Source: Gnetum montanum (lineage: Eukaryota; Streptophyta; Gnetopsida; Gnetales; Gnetaceae). From it: DNA of 64,000 nucleotides. The translations under genes were made by a program, and so were the position numbers. Positions 11,156 through 22,650 of this stretch are shown here, in pieces. A model generated the notes under the pieces. That model saw only the letters and a program-made list of their open reading frames with translations, did no database searches and was not told where the DNA came from. The stretch spans positions 82,367-146,366 of the forward strand of contig MNCI01036492.1 in NCBI GenBank assembly GCA_015680685.1, in the 5' to 3' direction. Position 1 is the stretch's first letter. Each line of letters begins with the position of its first letter.

Positions 11156-12526
11156 TCATTTCATTAAAATGTAGAAGATCATACATTGAAATTTTGGCTT
11201 TAATTTTTTTTTTAAATCCTCAACTAGATTATAAGTCTTATGTTCATCTTTGGCTTCTTGTTGAGGTGAATGTCTTCTAAGTATAGAAGGAGGGTTTGGA
11301 CATTGTGGGGCATTTGCTTGTGATGGTCCAATTTGATTACTTGTGTTATTTTTACTATGAGCTCTTCTATTTGGAGGAGTATAAGGATTCCTAGTTTGGT
11401 GTTGTGTGGTGTTTATAATGTCACTAAGTTTACAGTAGTGAGTGTTATGTGGGTTGGGGTCACTTACCATAACTTGTTCCAATGAGGGAACTTCTTCATG
11501 TTCCATTTCATGAGGTATGTTCAAGGCCATAATTGAGGTTTTTCCATTTCTTTGAATTTGTGTATTGTCACCATATAGTGCTAAAAATTAAGAACAAGTT
11601 TTCTCAAAATGTTGCCTAGTGTTATTGAGATGACAATAATTATCATTGATTGATGGACTTGGATTTTTCAGATTGTATAGGAACCTTATTGTTGTTTTTC
11701 TTTAATTCAACTACTTCATTAGAAAGTTTTTGAAGTGAAGTTAATAGTTGGGTCATTTGATGTTGAGTTTGAGTTGTAGGTCCAACAAGGTTAGATATCC
11801 TGCCTGGGTTTATGATGATTAGATTAAGGCTTTCAATTGGTCATCATTCAAACTAGTATTAGCTTGTAGAAATGAAGAAGATGCTGAACTTTGAAAATTA
11901 TTGTTTGAAGGTTGAGTTAGTTGAAGAGGGGAAGAAGTTTGAAACATAGTATTGGTCATTGGAAAAGTGGGTAAAGATAGAGGACTAGATTGCATAAGGT
12001 TACTAACATTTATCATTCCAAATTAGGCTTGAATGCTATTCATGAGGTTAATTTATTCTAACTCAATGGCTTTAGCCATTGCTCTTTGTATTTCTGTTAT
12101 GTTGGGATTAGATTTAATGGCATGGGAAAAGTATGGGTCAATGATGAATACGTAAAAATTGAGGATACCATCAAGTTGCAGATGCATCTCATTTGGCACA
12201 TAAGCAAATTGATGCAGTAATCTTAAGTTGTAGTCATGGAAATTTTTCCTAGGTATTTTCCTTAAGCTTGTGAAATTGCTTAATGCTATGGTAGAGCTAA
12301 TGAACTTATCAAATTAACGTAGGAACTTATTTTTAAACTCTTGCCATGAGTCGATAGAGGCATTTGGGAGCATCAAAAACCATTGGGTGGCTTTGCTCCT
12401 AAAAGTTGTCATAAATACCCTACATGCTATGTCATTTTGGATAATGTTATGGATGCCTAGTAAGGTTTCATAACATTTTATATGTTGGCGGGCATCACTA
12501 GTAGGGGTTGTAGGATCGAAGAACAA
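11156..12526 (-). pseudogene. gag polyprotein relic (element E)
   Basis: Broken minus-strand gag. The capsid part at 12314-12526 has the plant Retrotrans_gag pattern (DARQHIKCYETL, IACRVFMTTF, ATQWFLMLP, SWQEFKNKF). A Ser/Asn/Gln-rich linker follows at 11819-12016. A zinc-knuckle-like YCHLNNTRQHFEKTC lies near 11630, a CxxHx4HxxxxC relative as in Tat-lineage gag. A final 124-codon frame at 11156-11530 matches the frame at 55599-55922 of element D. The upstream start is lost in the N gap. Confidence 0.7.
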
Positions 12527-12542
12527 ATTTATGTTCTAAAGT

Positions 12543-12741
12543 NNNNNNNNNNNNNNNNNNNNNNNNNNNNNNNNNNNNNNNNNNNNNNNNNNNNNNNNNN
12601 NNNNNNNNNNNNNNNNNNNNNNNNNNNNNNNNNNNNNNNNNNNNNNNNNNNNNNNNNNNNNNNNNNNNNNNNNNNNNNNNNNNNNNNNNNNNNNNNNNNN
12701 NNNNNNNNNNNNNNNNNNNNNNNNNNNNNNNNNNNNNNNNN
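12543..12741. other. Assembly gap of 199 N
   Basis: Run of N within the gag leader of element E. The sequence on its right is AT-rich leader sequence. The open frame across it is an artefact. Confidence 0.99.
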
Positions 12742-13197
12742 TTAAATAATATATTTTTTAAATTTTTATTTTTAAAAGGAAAGATAAAATTGCAAATAAA
12801 ATAGAAAATGTGAAATTTTAGAAAAGTAAATTAAAAGCAGAATGATGTAAATCACCTCACCAAAGTTGGAGTTGAGGTAGGGACTGCTAGAGTACAAATT
12901 TGAAAATGGGACAAGAAAACAAGGGTTTAGAAGATATATTTGAAAATAGGATTAGAAATGGTTGATGAAACTTAGGTAACAGGAAACTAAAATTTTTAGG
13001 AAATAGAATTATTTGAAATTAGAAAATAAAGGGCTCAAAAATTCTTAGAAAATAAAGCATAAATATTTTCTTCAACGAGTTGAGGCTTCAAAGAACTATG
13101 GAACATAGATTTTTCCAAAAAGGGCTGAAAAATATAGATTTTTAGTAGAAAAATTCAATAGAAAATAAGTTTTGAAAGAAAATTAGGAAACAAACCA

Positions 13198-13222
13198 AGT
13201 CCTCCTTCTAGTGTGAAAAGGG
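13198..13222 (-). other. Primer-binding region of element E
   Basis: On the minus strand the LTR end CATCAACA is followed by CCCTTTTCACACTAGAAGGAGG. Element D has nearly the same sequence after its LTR (54229 onward, with TTTGGCACTAGAAGGAGG). The conservation marks the primer site, but I cannot name the tRNA. Confidence 0.5.
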
Positions 13223-14940
13223 TGTTGATGCATAAATTATGGACACATTAACACTTGGTAAAAGTTGTTTAGGGAGACTATCACTTAGGGAACCTCTCGT
13301 ATGGGTACAAAGACCTAGGAATAGTCTCAGCTGGAGAGGGCTATGTGACATTATAGTTAAATGGTGATCCTACCCCCTCCTCATCATGTGTGACCATTGT
13401 TTTTCGCCATTCATAGTTGCTTCAGGGCATCACTGTCACTACCACTGGTGCCAAATACTAGGCAAAAAACCTTGCTATCATAAGAAAAAGAAAATAAAAC
13501 CCTACTACGCAGCAATGTGCTGCTAGCACTACTGCTGCTTGCCAATGCCTACTACTAGATAGGAAACCCTGTTGTTGTAGGAATGGAAAAACCGCTACTG
13601 CAAAACAAACTGTTGGAAACTACTATTACCGCCACTCATCGTTGTTGATGCTTGTAAACTCTCATCAATGCTACTGCCAATGCTACTACCACTTTCCATT
13701 ACTGATGCTTGCAAACTCCCACCAATGGTACTACTAACACTATCATTGCTCTATTTACCACTACTGCTACTGATAGTGAGTGGGAGAGAGATGTCTTTCC
13801 TTCTGTCCCTTACTTTTTGGCTACTGGTTGTGTTGCCCTCTGTCTACCTCTATTGCTAAGTCACGCATTGTTTGCACTATGCATTGTGAGCCACCACACA
13901 CCATGCGCCATCATTATTTATGCCACCATGCATGCTTGCCATGTTCCACCTATAGCTACCAACATTTGTGCCTCTAATATAGATCAGCATTTGCTGCTAC
14001 CATTTGCTCACCATCATTCGTTGGCTACTGACCATTGTGTGCCCATCTACCACGTGTAGCTCGTGTTGCACCACTCGACTACTAAGAGAGAGAGAGAGGG
14101 AGACCACTTATTCCCTACCACTAACCACCCACCACAGGCATACTTTCGATCCATGCCACTATTTACATGCCTCCTAATGGAAGAGGGGGAGGCTAAGAGA
14201 TATCCCTTGTTGTTGACTACTATTGACCACACTATGCACCATTTTTCACCCACAAATCGATCTTGATGTTTATTCTCTGCCACTACCTACGAACCCTAGG
14301 AGTGAGGAAGGCCTTTTGATTCGTCTGGTTCACACCATTGCTCCTATTGCTTTTATAGTAGCTTTTAGTCGGTGGCATTGAATGCCCATGTTTTCCAATT
14401 GCTCCACCACATCTACCACCTCTGTACATCACCACTACCACCATGTCGTAATGTCTGCACACTGTGTAATCGTCACCATTGATGTAACATCCACCACTGT
14501 CAGTCTCTATCTTGAATTGGAAGCATTGCCATTTGGTGTGAGGCAAGGGTCTTTTTCCACCTAAGAACATCACATTCATAGCATTAGCATCGTAGCCCTT
14601 TTGCCATTGGTATTTATAATAGATGAAGTACTACAACTTTGTCAAATAACTTAAATTAAAATACTGTAAACTACCATTGCTAATGATATTTCCATGATCA
14701 TATTTTTCGTTCCCTATGAGAACTAGGGTCCGCTTACGAATTTGTAGCTTGTTGACCTCCGTGAAATTCTCTACTTACCTAGATTATGTGTATTATATAT
14801 ATAAAGTTAGTTGAGATTTGAATTTTCAAAAGTTAAGAATAGGCTTTAAATCTCATAGCTCTCTTGGCCAACAAGCACCTTATTGATTAGACCAATAATT
14901 CATGGCCTCATGCCTAACATGGGCAATGTTGGCATCAACA
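13223..14940 (-). mobile_element. 5' LTR of element E
   Basis: TGTTGATGC to GCATCAACA, 1718 bp. It aligns with the 3' LTR at 6731-8343 and carries the same stem-loop (13274-13328) and GA microsatellite (about 14083-14101). Confidence 0.85.
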
Positions 14941-14945
14941 CATTC

Positions 14946-16268
14946 TTGTTCATAGAGAGTAGCTTCTCTAGATGCAAAGTAACCAAAGGCTAAAAATAAA
15001 AAAATATTTTTGTATCATATTTTTAGCTTAACATATTGACTTTATTTATCTACCTTTTCAAATTAAACTTGTTGATAAAGAGAATCTCAAATCAAAATAG
15101 TCAAATCTCTAAATGCTCTTTCATTGTCGATATTTTTTATATAAATAAAAGATAAAATATAAAAATATCAAACAAAACTTTTTGGAGAGTCTTTAGTTTT
15201 CTACATTATATAATACCTTTAGTTTATTTGCTATTGATATATTATTGTTTAACATTTTACATTGAAGACTTAGTATATCTTCTTCAGGAAGTTTTTTAAA
15301 TATTTAGTTTTGATAATTATTGCATTGTCTTTTTGAATTCAAAAATGCTATGAAACCTTCTACTCTTGCTTCTTTCACTTTTTTTCATTTTACAAATATT
15401 TTTTGCAAGTTCCATTTTGGTGGTCTTTATTAATCCAAATTTTATGTCTTTTTAAGTGACTCTGATATTCCTAAACATTAGATCTATTATTATCTCTATC
15501 ATAAAATTTGATAACAATATGCCAAGGTTTACCATTTTTAGGCTAAAAATGAATTGCATATTTTATTTGAAGCACTTGCACATTGTTTCTTTTATCACCA
15601 TCATTACTTCTCAACTAAGTCTTCATTTTAATTTTTCTTTATCATAACAAAATAGAGATTAAAGTCATTATCCTTTCTTTCTTTCTTTCCATTGAGAATT
15701 TTGCAAATAGTTGCATCTATGTGAGTTTTTCTACTAATTTTTTCAAGTTGCTTCTTTGTTGAATATGCTTGAATAATAGCTTTTAATGTAGTGATTTTAG
15801 TTTTCATATATTTATCAACAATTGCTTTTAGCTGCTCATCTTTTGTATTTACTTTGGTCATAGCATCCCAAATAGCAAACTTACATTCTAATGCAATGCA
15901 TGTCTAACAAATTTCCTTCACTTATAGTGGTAAATTTTTAATTTTACCAATATTTCCTCATACATTGGAATCTTTATTGCTCTAATGTTTCCATTTAGCT
16001 TTCAAAACTTAAACCATTTTAGGGTTTTGTTATTCATATCCTATTTTGAAAATTTGAAATTGCAGTAGCTATTTTTGTACTTGCATAGATGTGATCATTG
16101 GAAGCCTTCTTCTAGAATCCATCTAAAGTTAATTGCAATGTATAGAAAAAACCACCTCTTTAATTGAAAAGGCTCTCATGATAAACAAAACCAATATAAG
16201 ATTGATGTAATGATGTCAAATTAGTTGAGCAAGATTGAGATCCCATTACTTTAGAATTGAAACAGTAG
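14946..16268. other. AT-rich stretch between elements E and A
   Basis: No gene is supported. A 77-codon minus-strand frame at 15628-15861 is Lys-rich and has no recognised domain. This stretch rejoins 5691-6725 on the left once E is removed, and 27013 onward on the right once A is removed. Confidence 0.4.
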
Positions 16269-16273
16269 GATGG

Positions 16274-17123
16274 TGATGAGTAGTGAGGTATCCCTATGCC
16301 AAACCATACAAATCACTAAGGAATTCATGCATAATCAAATCAAATTCCATGGACTTATAGTTCTCCCATGCACTAGTTCCTCTAGGAATGGGCATTGAGA
16401 ACGTTCATTGTCTTCCCAAGTACACTTGTGAGGCTTAAAGATATGGTTTAAGTGTAGTCAAGGTGCATGATTTTGATCATTTTATGTTTTATAAATTTAA
16501 TCACTTACAACAAGAATGAAAGGTAAAGTAATTTAAGATTTAATTCATCTACTGCCTAGTTAGCCTAACACAAGTACCCATTCCCACTTTCTAGACACAT
16601 CTTGAACACGTATAGCATTGTTGGATTATCAAACATTAAGCATTTGTGGGTTACCAAGTGCTACATATATGCTCGAGGTGGTTGTGCTTATGTTCATGAA
16701 TAACTAAAAATTAATTACTTAATTAAAGTGCATTTAAATGAAGTGCATGAATACTAAATTCATCAAGTAAACATTTAATTTATTCTCAGTGCTGCAAGGA
16801 TGATCAAAAGGGTTCATTTTTATTCCCATCACACTGCTATGCTCAAGTACATTAGTGTTTCAACAAAGATCCATACACACTCAAACTCTTGCTGTGGGCA
16901 CTTAGAAAATATTTTAACTTTGGAGAAAACAAACCGTAAGAACTTTGCTATTCTATGACAAAAACTATGAAAAACTTCTTGAAAATTGTGAGCCCGAGAG
17001 CTATATTTATAGGCTAGCATATACCCTGTGATATTGGACATTTGACATTGCGTCCAAGTGTTCAACATTGGGTATTTGATGTCGAGGCTCTAATATTAGA
17101 GCCAATCAGATGATGACTCATCA
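16274..17123 (-). mobile_element. 3' LTR of element A
   Basis: 850 bp, TGATGAG to CTCATCA. The U3 part at about 17025-17110 has decayed palindromic words (GATATT, AATATTAGAGCC) upstream of a TATAAATATA box near 17000 (minus strand). Confidence 0.9.
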
Positions 17124-17140
17124 TACTCCCATGACTGAAT
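17124..17140 (-). other. Polypurine tract of element A
   Basis: On the minus strand, CAGTCATGGGAGTA directly precedes the LTR start. The matching tract in element G is GTCATGGGGGA. Confidence 0.65.
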
Positions 17141-19060
17141 GAAAAATTGTCCTCAAGTGAAGAAGAGAAGGAACAAGTTCCTTACAAAATATTGGAAAAG
17201 TATGGAATTATTAACTAAGATACAAACTGACTCAGATGAAACAACAAACTCTAAGTGCCCAAGTGTATGGCTTTACGATCTTTGACAAAGTTGGACATTC
17301 ATGATAAGAGAAGTGAACACCCTAGATAAAACTGACATCCAACACCTCTTGGTAGTTCAAGATCAAGAGAGAAGATCCAATGATCATGAATAGTCCACAT
17401 CGTGTGGTATTGTTGCATCATCCTTGGTGAAGATAGTTCCACTTCCAATCCATGCTTCCCACTGCAATCACAACTAAATCACGAATTAGTGTGCAATGTG
17501 TAACACATAGCTAGTAAGTATCTTATCTCATCCGTGGTTACACTTTGCTAGGTTGTGATTATGGTAGATTGGTTTTGTTAGAAGTGTCAGAGGGAAGATT
17601 GACAAATAGGGTAAAATAGATAAGTGGTCCATTAAATTTGAAAAAGTTCAAATAGGATGAAATGCTTGAAGAGGGTATAAGAATTCACAATAGTAACAAT
17701 AAAAGGTTTCATTGAAAAATGTTGTCAAGATGCATAAAATTGGATGCCATTGATGAGGTAAACAAAAGGATTTGATTGTAAGAGTGTCTAAGGATGAAGA
17801 ACTTAACTAACCCAACCAAAAGATATGCAAGTGAAACCTTCCCAATGCAGGAAAAAGCCTTTTATTGCCCTTGCATTACTTCAAATCAAGGAGTCCGCGA
17901 GCTCCATGGATGATTAATGGTTACATAAGGTTAAGCACAAAAACCCAAAATAAGCTACCTATGAATTTTGACACATCAAAACAGGACATCAAACAAGAAC
18001 ATGAAACTGGTAGTGAGGTGGAACATGCAAAGCATAAATGGATGAGAGAGAGTGGAATTGAGTTCTTGATTAAGGTTACATGAAGTCTCTTATGAATTTT
18101 ATGGTTAAATGACTTGATAAGATTCATCCTTAGTCTAGACAAAAACCAACCATGTTTAGTAACTTTGCATCACCATTCTAAGCCCAGTCCACCCCCCTTA
18201 GACATAAGAGTGCTCCCACAGAACAACCACCATTCCTTATTAGAGAAGAAAAGAGAAGTAGGAAGTGAGAAAGGGCCTTACTTAGAGGGGACCTTCAGGA
18301 ATGTGTAACATGTATTTATAGTCCCATAACTAGTGCTTGTAGCCTGTTTATTTTATCTAATGGATGTGCTTTGAATTCTCATTGGTTTCTTTTTAATGAA
18401 AACCACACCATGCAAAGATTTATTCAACTTCCTTTTATTGGTCAACATGGAATGATAAGAAATCCATGAAAACACACATGCATCCAAGCAAGTAGAAAAG
18501 CATATAGAATATTGAATCCCTTTGAAGTCACACCCTGTTTAAACCTTTGAATCCTTTTCAATTTTGGAAACTACCATAGTCACAAATTTGTTATAGTTTT
18601 GTTAATGAAAAAGGGACTGCACATTTCCAAAACAAGGAAAACCATAGAGTTTGTGGAGGGGTGGATGTTGTGGACTTACTACCTGTTGCATGAAAAGAAA
18701 CCATGTCCTCATTATTAGTAACAAAATTCAAAGATAAATCCAGACACCAACAATCAAATAAGAACATAGTACACAACACCATCAAATAACAAATTACCAT
18801 TGTGCTTGGCACTTATTAACAAAAAGTTAGAAAATCACACTAGAATAAAAGAAAATATAAAAGAAAGTATAAAATATTCAATAATTAAAAAATGTACTAA
18901 TATTTTTGTAAAACAAAAATTAGAAAATCTTAATAACATGAAAAGAAGAAGATGTAAAGTAAAGAATATGTCAAACAAAAAGTTGCAAAACAAAAAGGGT
19001 AAAAATAGAAAATAAAAGGGAATAAACTAAGGAGTCACTTATATAGTTAACATGGGTGCC
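17141..19060 (-). other. 3' region of element A, with a conserved antisense frame
   Basis: About 1.9 kb between integrase and the 3' LTR, without gag or pol similarity. It aligns with the 3' region of element G (62751-64000). The best conserved part includes plus-strand frames at 17865-18083 here and 63471-63758 in G, which share words such as SKSPWA/SRSPRA and TGNEV/TGSEV. A short block starting at 17824 (ATGCAAGTG, then TTCCCAA) is also found in elements B and C. The region could hold an antisense ORF, a regulatory sequence or an env-like remnant. No function can be assigned. Confidence 0.5.
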
Positions 19061-19099
19061 TATCTCCCCCATGACTGAGTGTAAAGGAAGAGATCCTAA

Positions 19100-20130
19100 A
19101 TATGGAGTGTGGTTATCCATCTAATGAGGCATTTGTTGTATTTGTTGGCTTATGCTCATGGAAAGGTTTGACATGTTGTATGTTGACTAGTTACTTCTTG
19201 TCTAGGCTTTCAGGTTTGTAGATTATCATGGCCCTCAAAGGAAAAGTTTCATAAATTATATAAGGTCCTTCCTATAATGTTTGAAACTTAGTTCATTGAG
19301 GTATGTGTGTGGGGTTCTAGTAGAAAACCTTATCTCCTAGTTAAAATTTGACTTTCTTGATTTTAAGGTCATGACACTTTTTTTTGTATACCTTGTGTAA
19401 CTCAATAGATGATATGGCCACTAATTGATTTTTGTCTTGCAAGTTGAGACTTGTTAACCTTTATTTTTGTGCTAGACTTAAGTCAAAGTTGAAGTCATAG
19501 GCTGTTGAAAGTATATAAATCTTAGATTGAATAGGAAGTGTTGGTAATTTTCCATACACAAGCTCATAGGGAGAGTAGCCTATAGGAAGTTTCCATGTTG
19601 AGTGGTAGGCCCAAAGGGCATTGTTGAGTTTTTTGCTCCATTATTTTCTATATTTGCTACCTGTTTTTGTTAGATTTCTTGGGATTTCCCTATTGATAAC
19701 CTTAACTTGACCATTGGCTTTGAAGTTATAGGGTGTTGTGAGTTTATGTTCAACCCCTAGGTGTTGCATGAGCTTTCAAAAGGTAGTGCTTGTAAAGTGA
19801 GTTCCATTATCAAAAATTAATACACATGGCACACCAAACTTGTTTACAACATTTTTTTGTACAAACTAAGTATTAGTAGAACATGTACAATTGATGATAG
19901 TTGTTGCTTATATCCATTTCATACAATAGTCAATAGAAACTATGATGTACACCTTTCCATTTGACATGGGTGGATGGGACCCATGAAGTCAATGCCCTAG
20001 ATGTCAAAGTATTTAAGTGGTTGAATCCATTTTTGAGGTCCCTCCATTTGAGCAGTCATTCCACCATCTCATTGGCATCGTTCACAAGAGTGGACATATT
20101 GATGAGCATCCTTGAAGATTGTTGATCAAT
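19100..20130 (-). pseudogene. Integrase of element A
   Basis: The minus strand gives the zinc-binding end HSCERCQ near 20090, then the catalytic core. The IDFMGP block near 20000 carries the first Asp. LIFDNGTHF near 19810 carries the second Asp. A GQVKV-NRE block near 19710 follows, in which the catalytic Glu of GQVE is Lys. LVYGKLPTLP follows near 19570 and a C-terminal module with EGPYII near 19270. Stops occur, for example the Trp codon before GIDF is TAG. Family role: inserts the DNA copy into the host genome. Length and order are normal for a plant gypsy integrase, but the copy is dead. Confidence 0.85.
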
Positions 20131-21855
20131 AGTACCCTACCATTAGGATCTTAATGGTTGTGTGTCTCCTAGCATAGTGCCCTTCGCAAGGACCTTCATG
20201 AGTGTCTTAAAGAATGCATAGTTGATTAGCATTAGGGACACACCAATGAAAGGCCATTTACGCACACCTTGTAGAGATGCCTGTTGATCTCCATGAAGCA
20301 TTTTACCTAGTGAAGAAACTACTAATTCTTCTAGTGATCCAACCCTTGTGGCATCTCTTAGGTGAGAAGATAGGTGAGAATGCCATCATACCAATGAGGC
20401 TCATTGAGAAATTATTCAGCTATAGGCCCAGCAAAGAGGAGTTCATCAGGAAACATATAAGATAGTGGGCTTTCTTCCTCTTTGTTGTCCCATTGTAACT
20501 AAGAAAAGTGATCAACAACCACATTCTTAGTGTCCTTTTGATCTACCATCGTGAGATCAAATTCCTATCAGATTACTAGCCATCGTATGACATGGGTGGC
20601 TCATCATTGGCTTGTTCATCAGGAAGTGGATGACACTATGGTCTATATGCACAAATAATTTTTATCCAAGCACATAATGCCTAAACGTTTCTAGACAAAA
20701 CACCACTATCTTCAATTCTTTTTCTATGGTGGTGTAGTTCAGTTGTGCACCCACAATGCTTTAGTTAGTGCAGTAGCTCTAGTATTGATGTTTCTTGTCA
20801 TCCATCTATGTAAACATAGCTCCCAAGGCATAGTTTGATGCATTCATCATAACATGAAATGGTCTAGACTAGTCGGGTGCTTGTAGGATTGAAGTTTCTA
20901 TAAGTTTTTCTTTCAACTATTGGAATGCTTGTTCACATTCTATAGTCTATAAAAATGGATCATCTTTCTTTGTTAGCTCTACCAATGATTTTGTGATCTT
21001 AGAGAAATTCTCTATGAATCATTGGTAATAGCCAGTATGTCCAAGAAATGACCAAACATTTTTTATAATTACTAGTTGGCAAGTTATTCCTTGGATGATC
21101 CTTATTTTTTTGAGGTTAACCTCAATTCCTACTTGTGATATTTTTTCCCCAATACAATTCCTTCCTAGACCATTAGATGACTCTTTTACCAATGGAGCCT
21201 AAGGTTTGTCTCAACGCATCATTTCAGTACTTGCTCAAGGTGGTCCAGGGCTTGCTCAAATGTAGCTTCATAAGTGGAGAATTCATCCATGAAGACTTCG
21301 ACACCACTACCAATTTTCTATTAGAAAATGATTAGAACCAGACATTGAAATGTAGTAGGGGCATTACATAGACCAAAAGGTATCTTGCGATATGCAAAAG
21401 TTCCCCAAGGACTCATGAATGTTGTCTTGGCCTGGTCCTCTAGTGCGATCTAGATTTGGTTTTAGCTAATATAACTAGCCAGGAAGCTGTAGTAGCAATG
21501 CCCATATATTATCTCTAACACTTGATCAATAAATAACAAAAAAAATGGTCCTTGAAAGTTGCCATATTTAGCAGCTGCAAATCAATGCAGACCCACTGCT
21601 TGCCATCTTTCTTTGGCACAATCAAAAGTTGACTAACGCACTAACTATCAACAATGGGATAAATAAACCCTATTGTGAGGAGTTGTTTGATTACTTCTTT
21701 GACAATCTTCTTCAGTTTGGGGTTCAATCACTTTTGTGGCTACCTCTTTGGCTTCATGGTTGGATTAGTGTAGATGCGATAGTGGCAAATCCTAGGATCA
21801 ATTCCTGTGAGTTTAGGATATTACTAGGAAAAAGTTGTTGACCATTTCTCAACCA
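20131..21855 (-). pseudogene. Reverse transcriptase and RNase H of element A
   Basis: On the minus strand, successive frames give the gypsy RT blocks. LLIVPKKDGK and VCID lie near 21630-21600, and IPFGLCNAPTTFQ near 21390-21345. VFMDEFST near 21300 stands where (Y/F)MDDF is expected, so the second catalytic Asp is Glu. The thumb has FLGHTGYY near 21040. RNase H follows with ASNYALGA near 20850 and LNYTTIEKEL near 20740. Several stops and frame changes are present. Family role: copies element RNA into DNA and removes the RNA strand. Confidence 0.85.
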
Positions 21856-21858
21856 CAT

Positions 21859-22143
21859 TCAATAGCATCTTTTTTGTTTTGGAGCAAGATTTGCATTGAT
21901 TATGACAAACATCCCATTTTTTAAAAACACATATTCCATGCTGACTAGTAGAGGTTTTAGCTCAAGGGGCTCTTCTTTAAAATTTTTAGGAATTTCCAAC
22001 TCTTCCCAATAGGTATCATCATTTGCATCATCAGAGAGTTGGTGATGAACTTGCTCTAGTTCATCCATTCTTGTGACATATGCACATGTCAAACTCTCAG
22101 TTGGTTTTATGCAAAGTGTTATGCCCTTAGAATCAGCAATCAA
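21859..22143 (-). pseudogene. Pol linker before RT (element A)
   Basis: A 94-codon frame with PLELKPL, then YVFL and a long acidic stretch. This is the characteristic segment between protease and RT in Athila-like and related plant gypsy elements (PLELKPLPxxLxYAFL). It ends with a stop before the RT blocks. Confidence 0.75.
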
Positions 22144-22248
22144 CCACTAGGTACCATCCTATTTTGTAGCTACTGCATACAGAAACCTTTGAATTTTTAC
22201 TTTTGATGCACACTGTTTGCATGTAGAGATAGATGCTTGTTTCACCAC

Positions 22249-22650
22249 CTAGAGTTTTTGCACACAATTACACCTTGTATTTCTATATGCGATGCATGGA
22301 ACACACTTATTTGTGATCTTTTCAAATGCATTTTCATTAGATATTTTTAGGGAAAGATCTCTAATGTCCATTCTTGAATCAATGGTGCTTAGCCATGTCC
22401 TTCCCATGATGATTGGAAAATCCCGTTTGCAATTCTCCACCTTGATCATTAAGAAATTAGTAGGATAAGACCACAAAGATAGTGGTCACAATGTCTTCTA
22501 CTAGTCACAATAGAACAATGATGGACTGGTTTGCGAATTCTAATATGATATTGCTCTTCTTTAAAGGAGGTAGGTTGCATGTAGTATACATCTCATGAGA
22601 GATTAGATTGCCACCAGAACTTAAGTTGAAAGAAGCTTTACATGGTCTTT
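22249..22650 (-). pseudogene. Aspartic protease of element A
   Basis: The second half is open at 22249-22476, with FPIIMGRTWLST, the closing I-(I/L)-G-R motif, followed by DSRMDI. The first half near 22620 reads LSSGGNLIS where LxDLGASxNLMP is expected, so the catalytic Asp is lost. It sits between gag and the pol linker, as expected. Confidence 0.7.

Larger units (their letters stand above)
6726..14945 (-). mobile_element. Element E: complete but internally deleted family 2 LTR retrotransposon
   Basis: Two LTRs (6731-8343 and 13223-14940) in direct orientation flank a 4.9 kb interior. Outside them lie CATTT (6726-6730) and CATTC (14941-14945), a 5-bp target duplication with one transition. 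The interior on the minus strand carries gag, a protease with DSR in place of DSG, the tail of an RNase H and the C-terminal end of integrase. RT, the main RNase H and the integrase core are missing. A 199-base N gap lies near the start of gag. The CxxxNTxxHxxKxC knuckle and RNase H tail suggest a Tat-like lineage, which is inference. The lengths of the two LTRs (1613 and 1718) and their divergence indicate an old insertion. Confidence 0.85.

Noticed and set aside
12482-12745. An 87-codon frame on the plus strand
   Set aside because: Two thirds of it is the N gap, and the rest is antisense to gag of element E.
17141-19060. An env-like gene in the 3' region of element A
   Set aside because: Athila-like elements can carry one here, but I see no sense-strand frame with a signal peptide or membrane segment. 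The only conserved frame is antisense.
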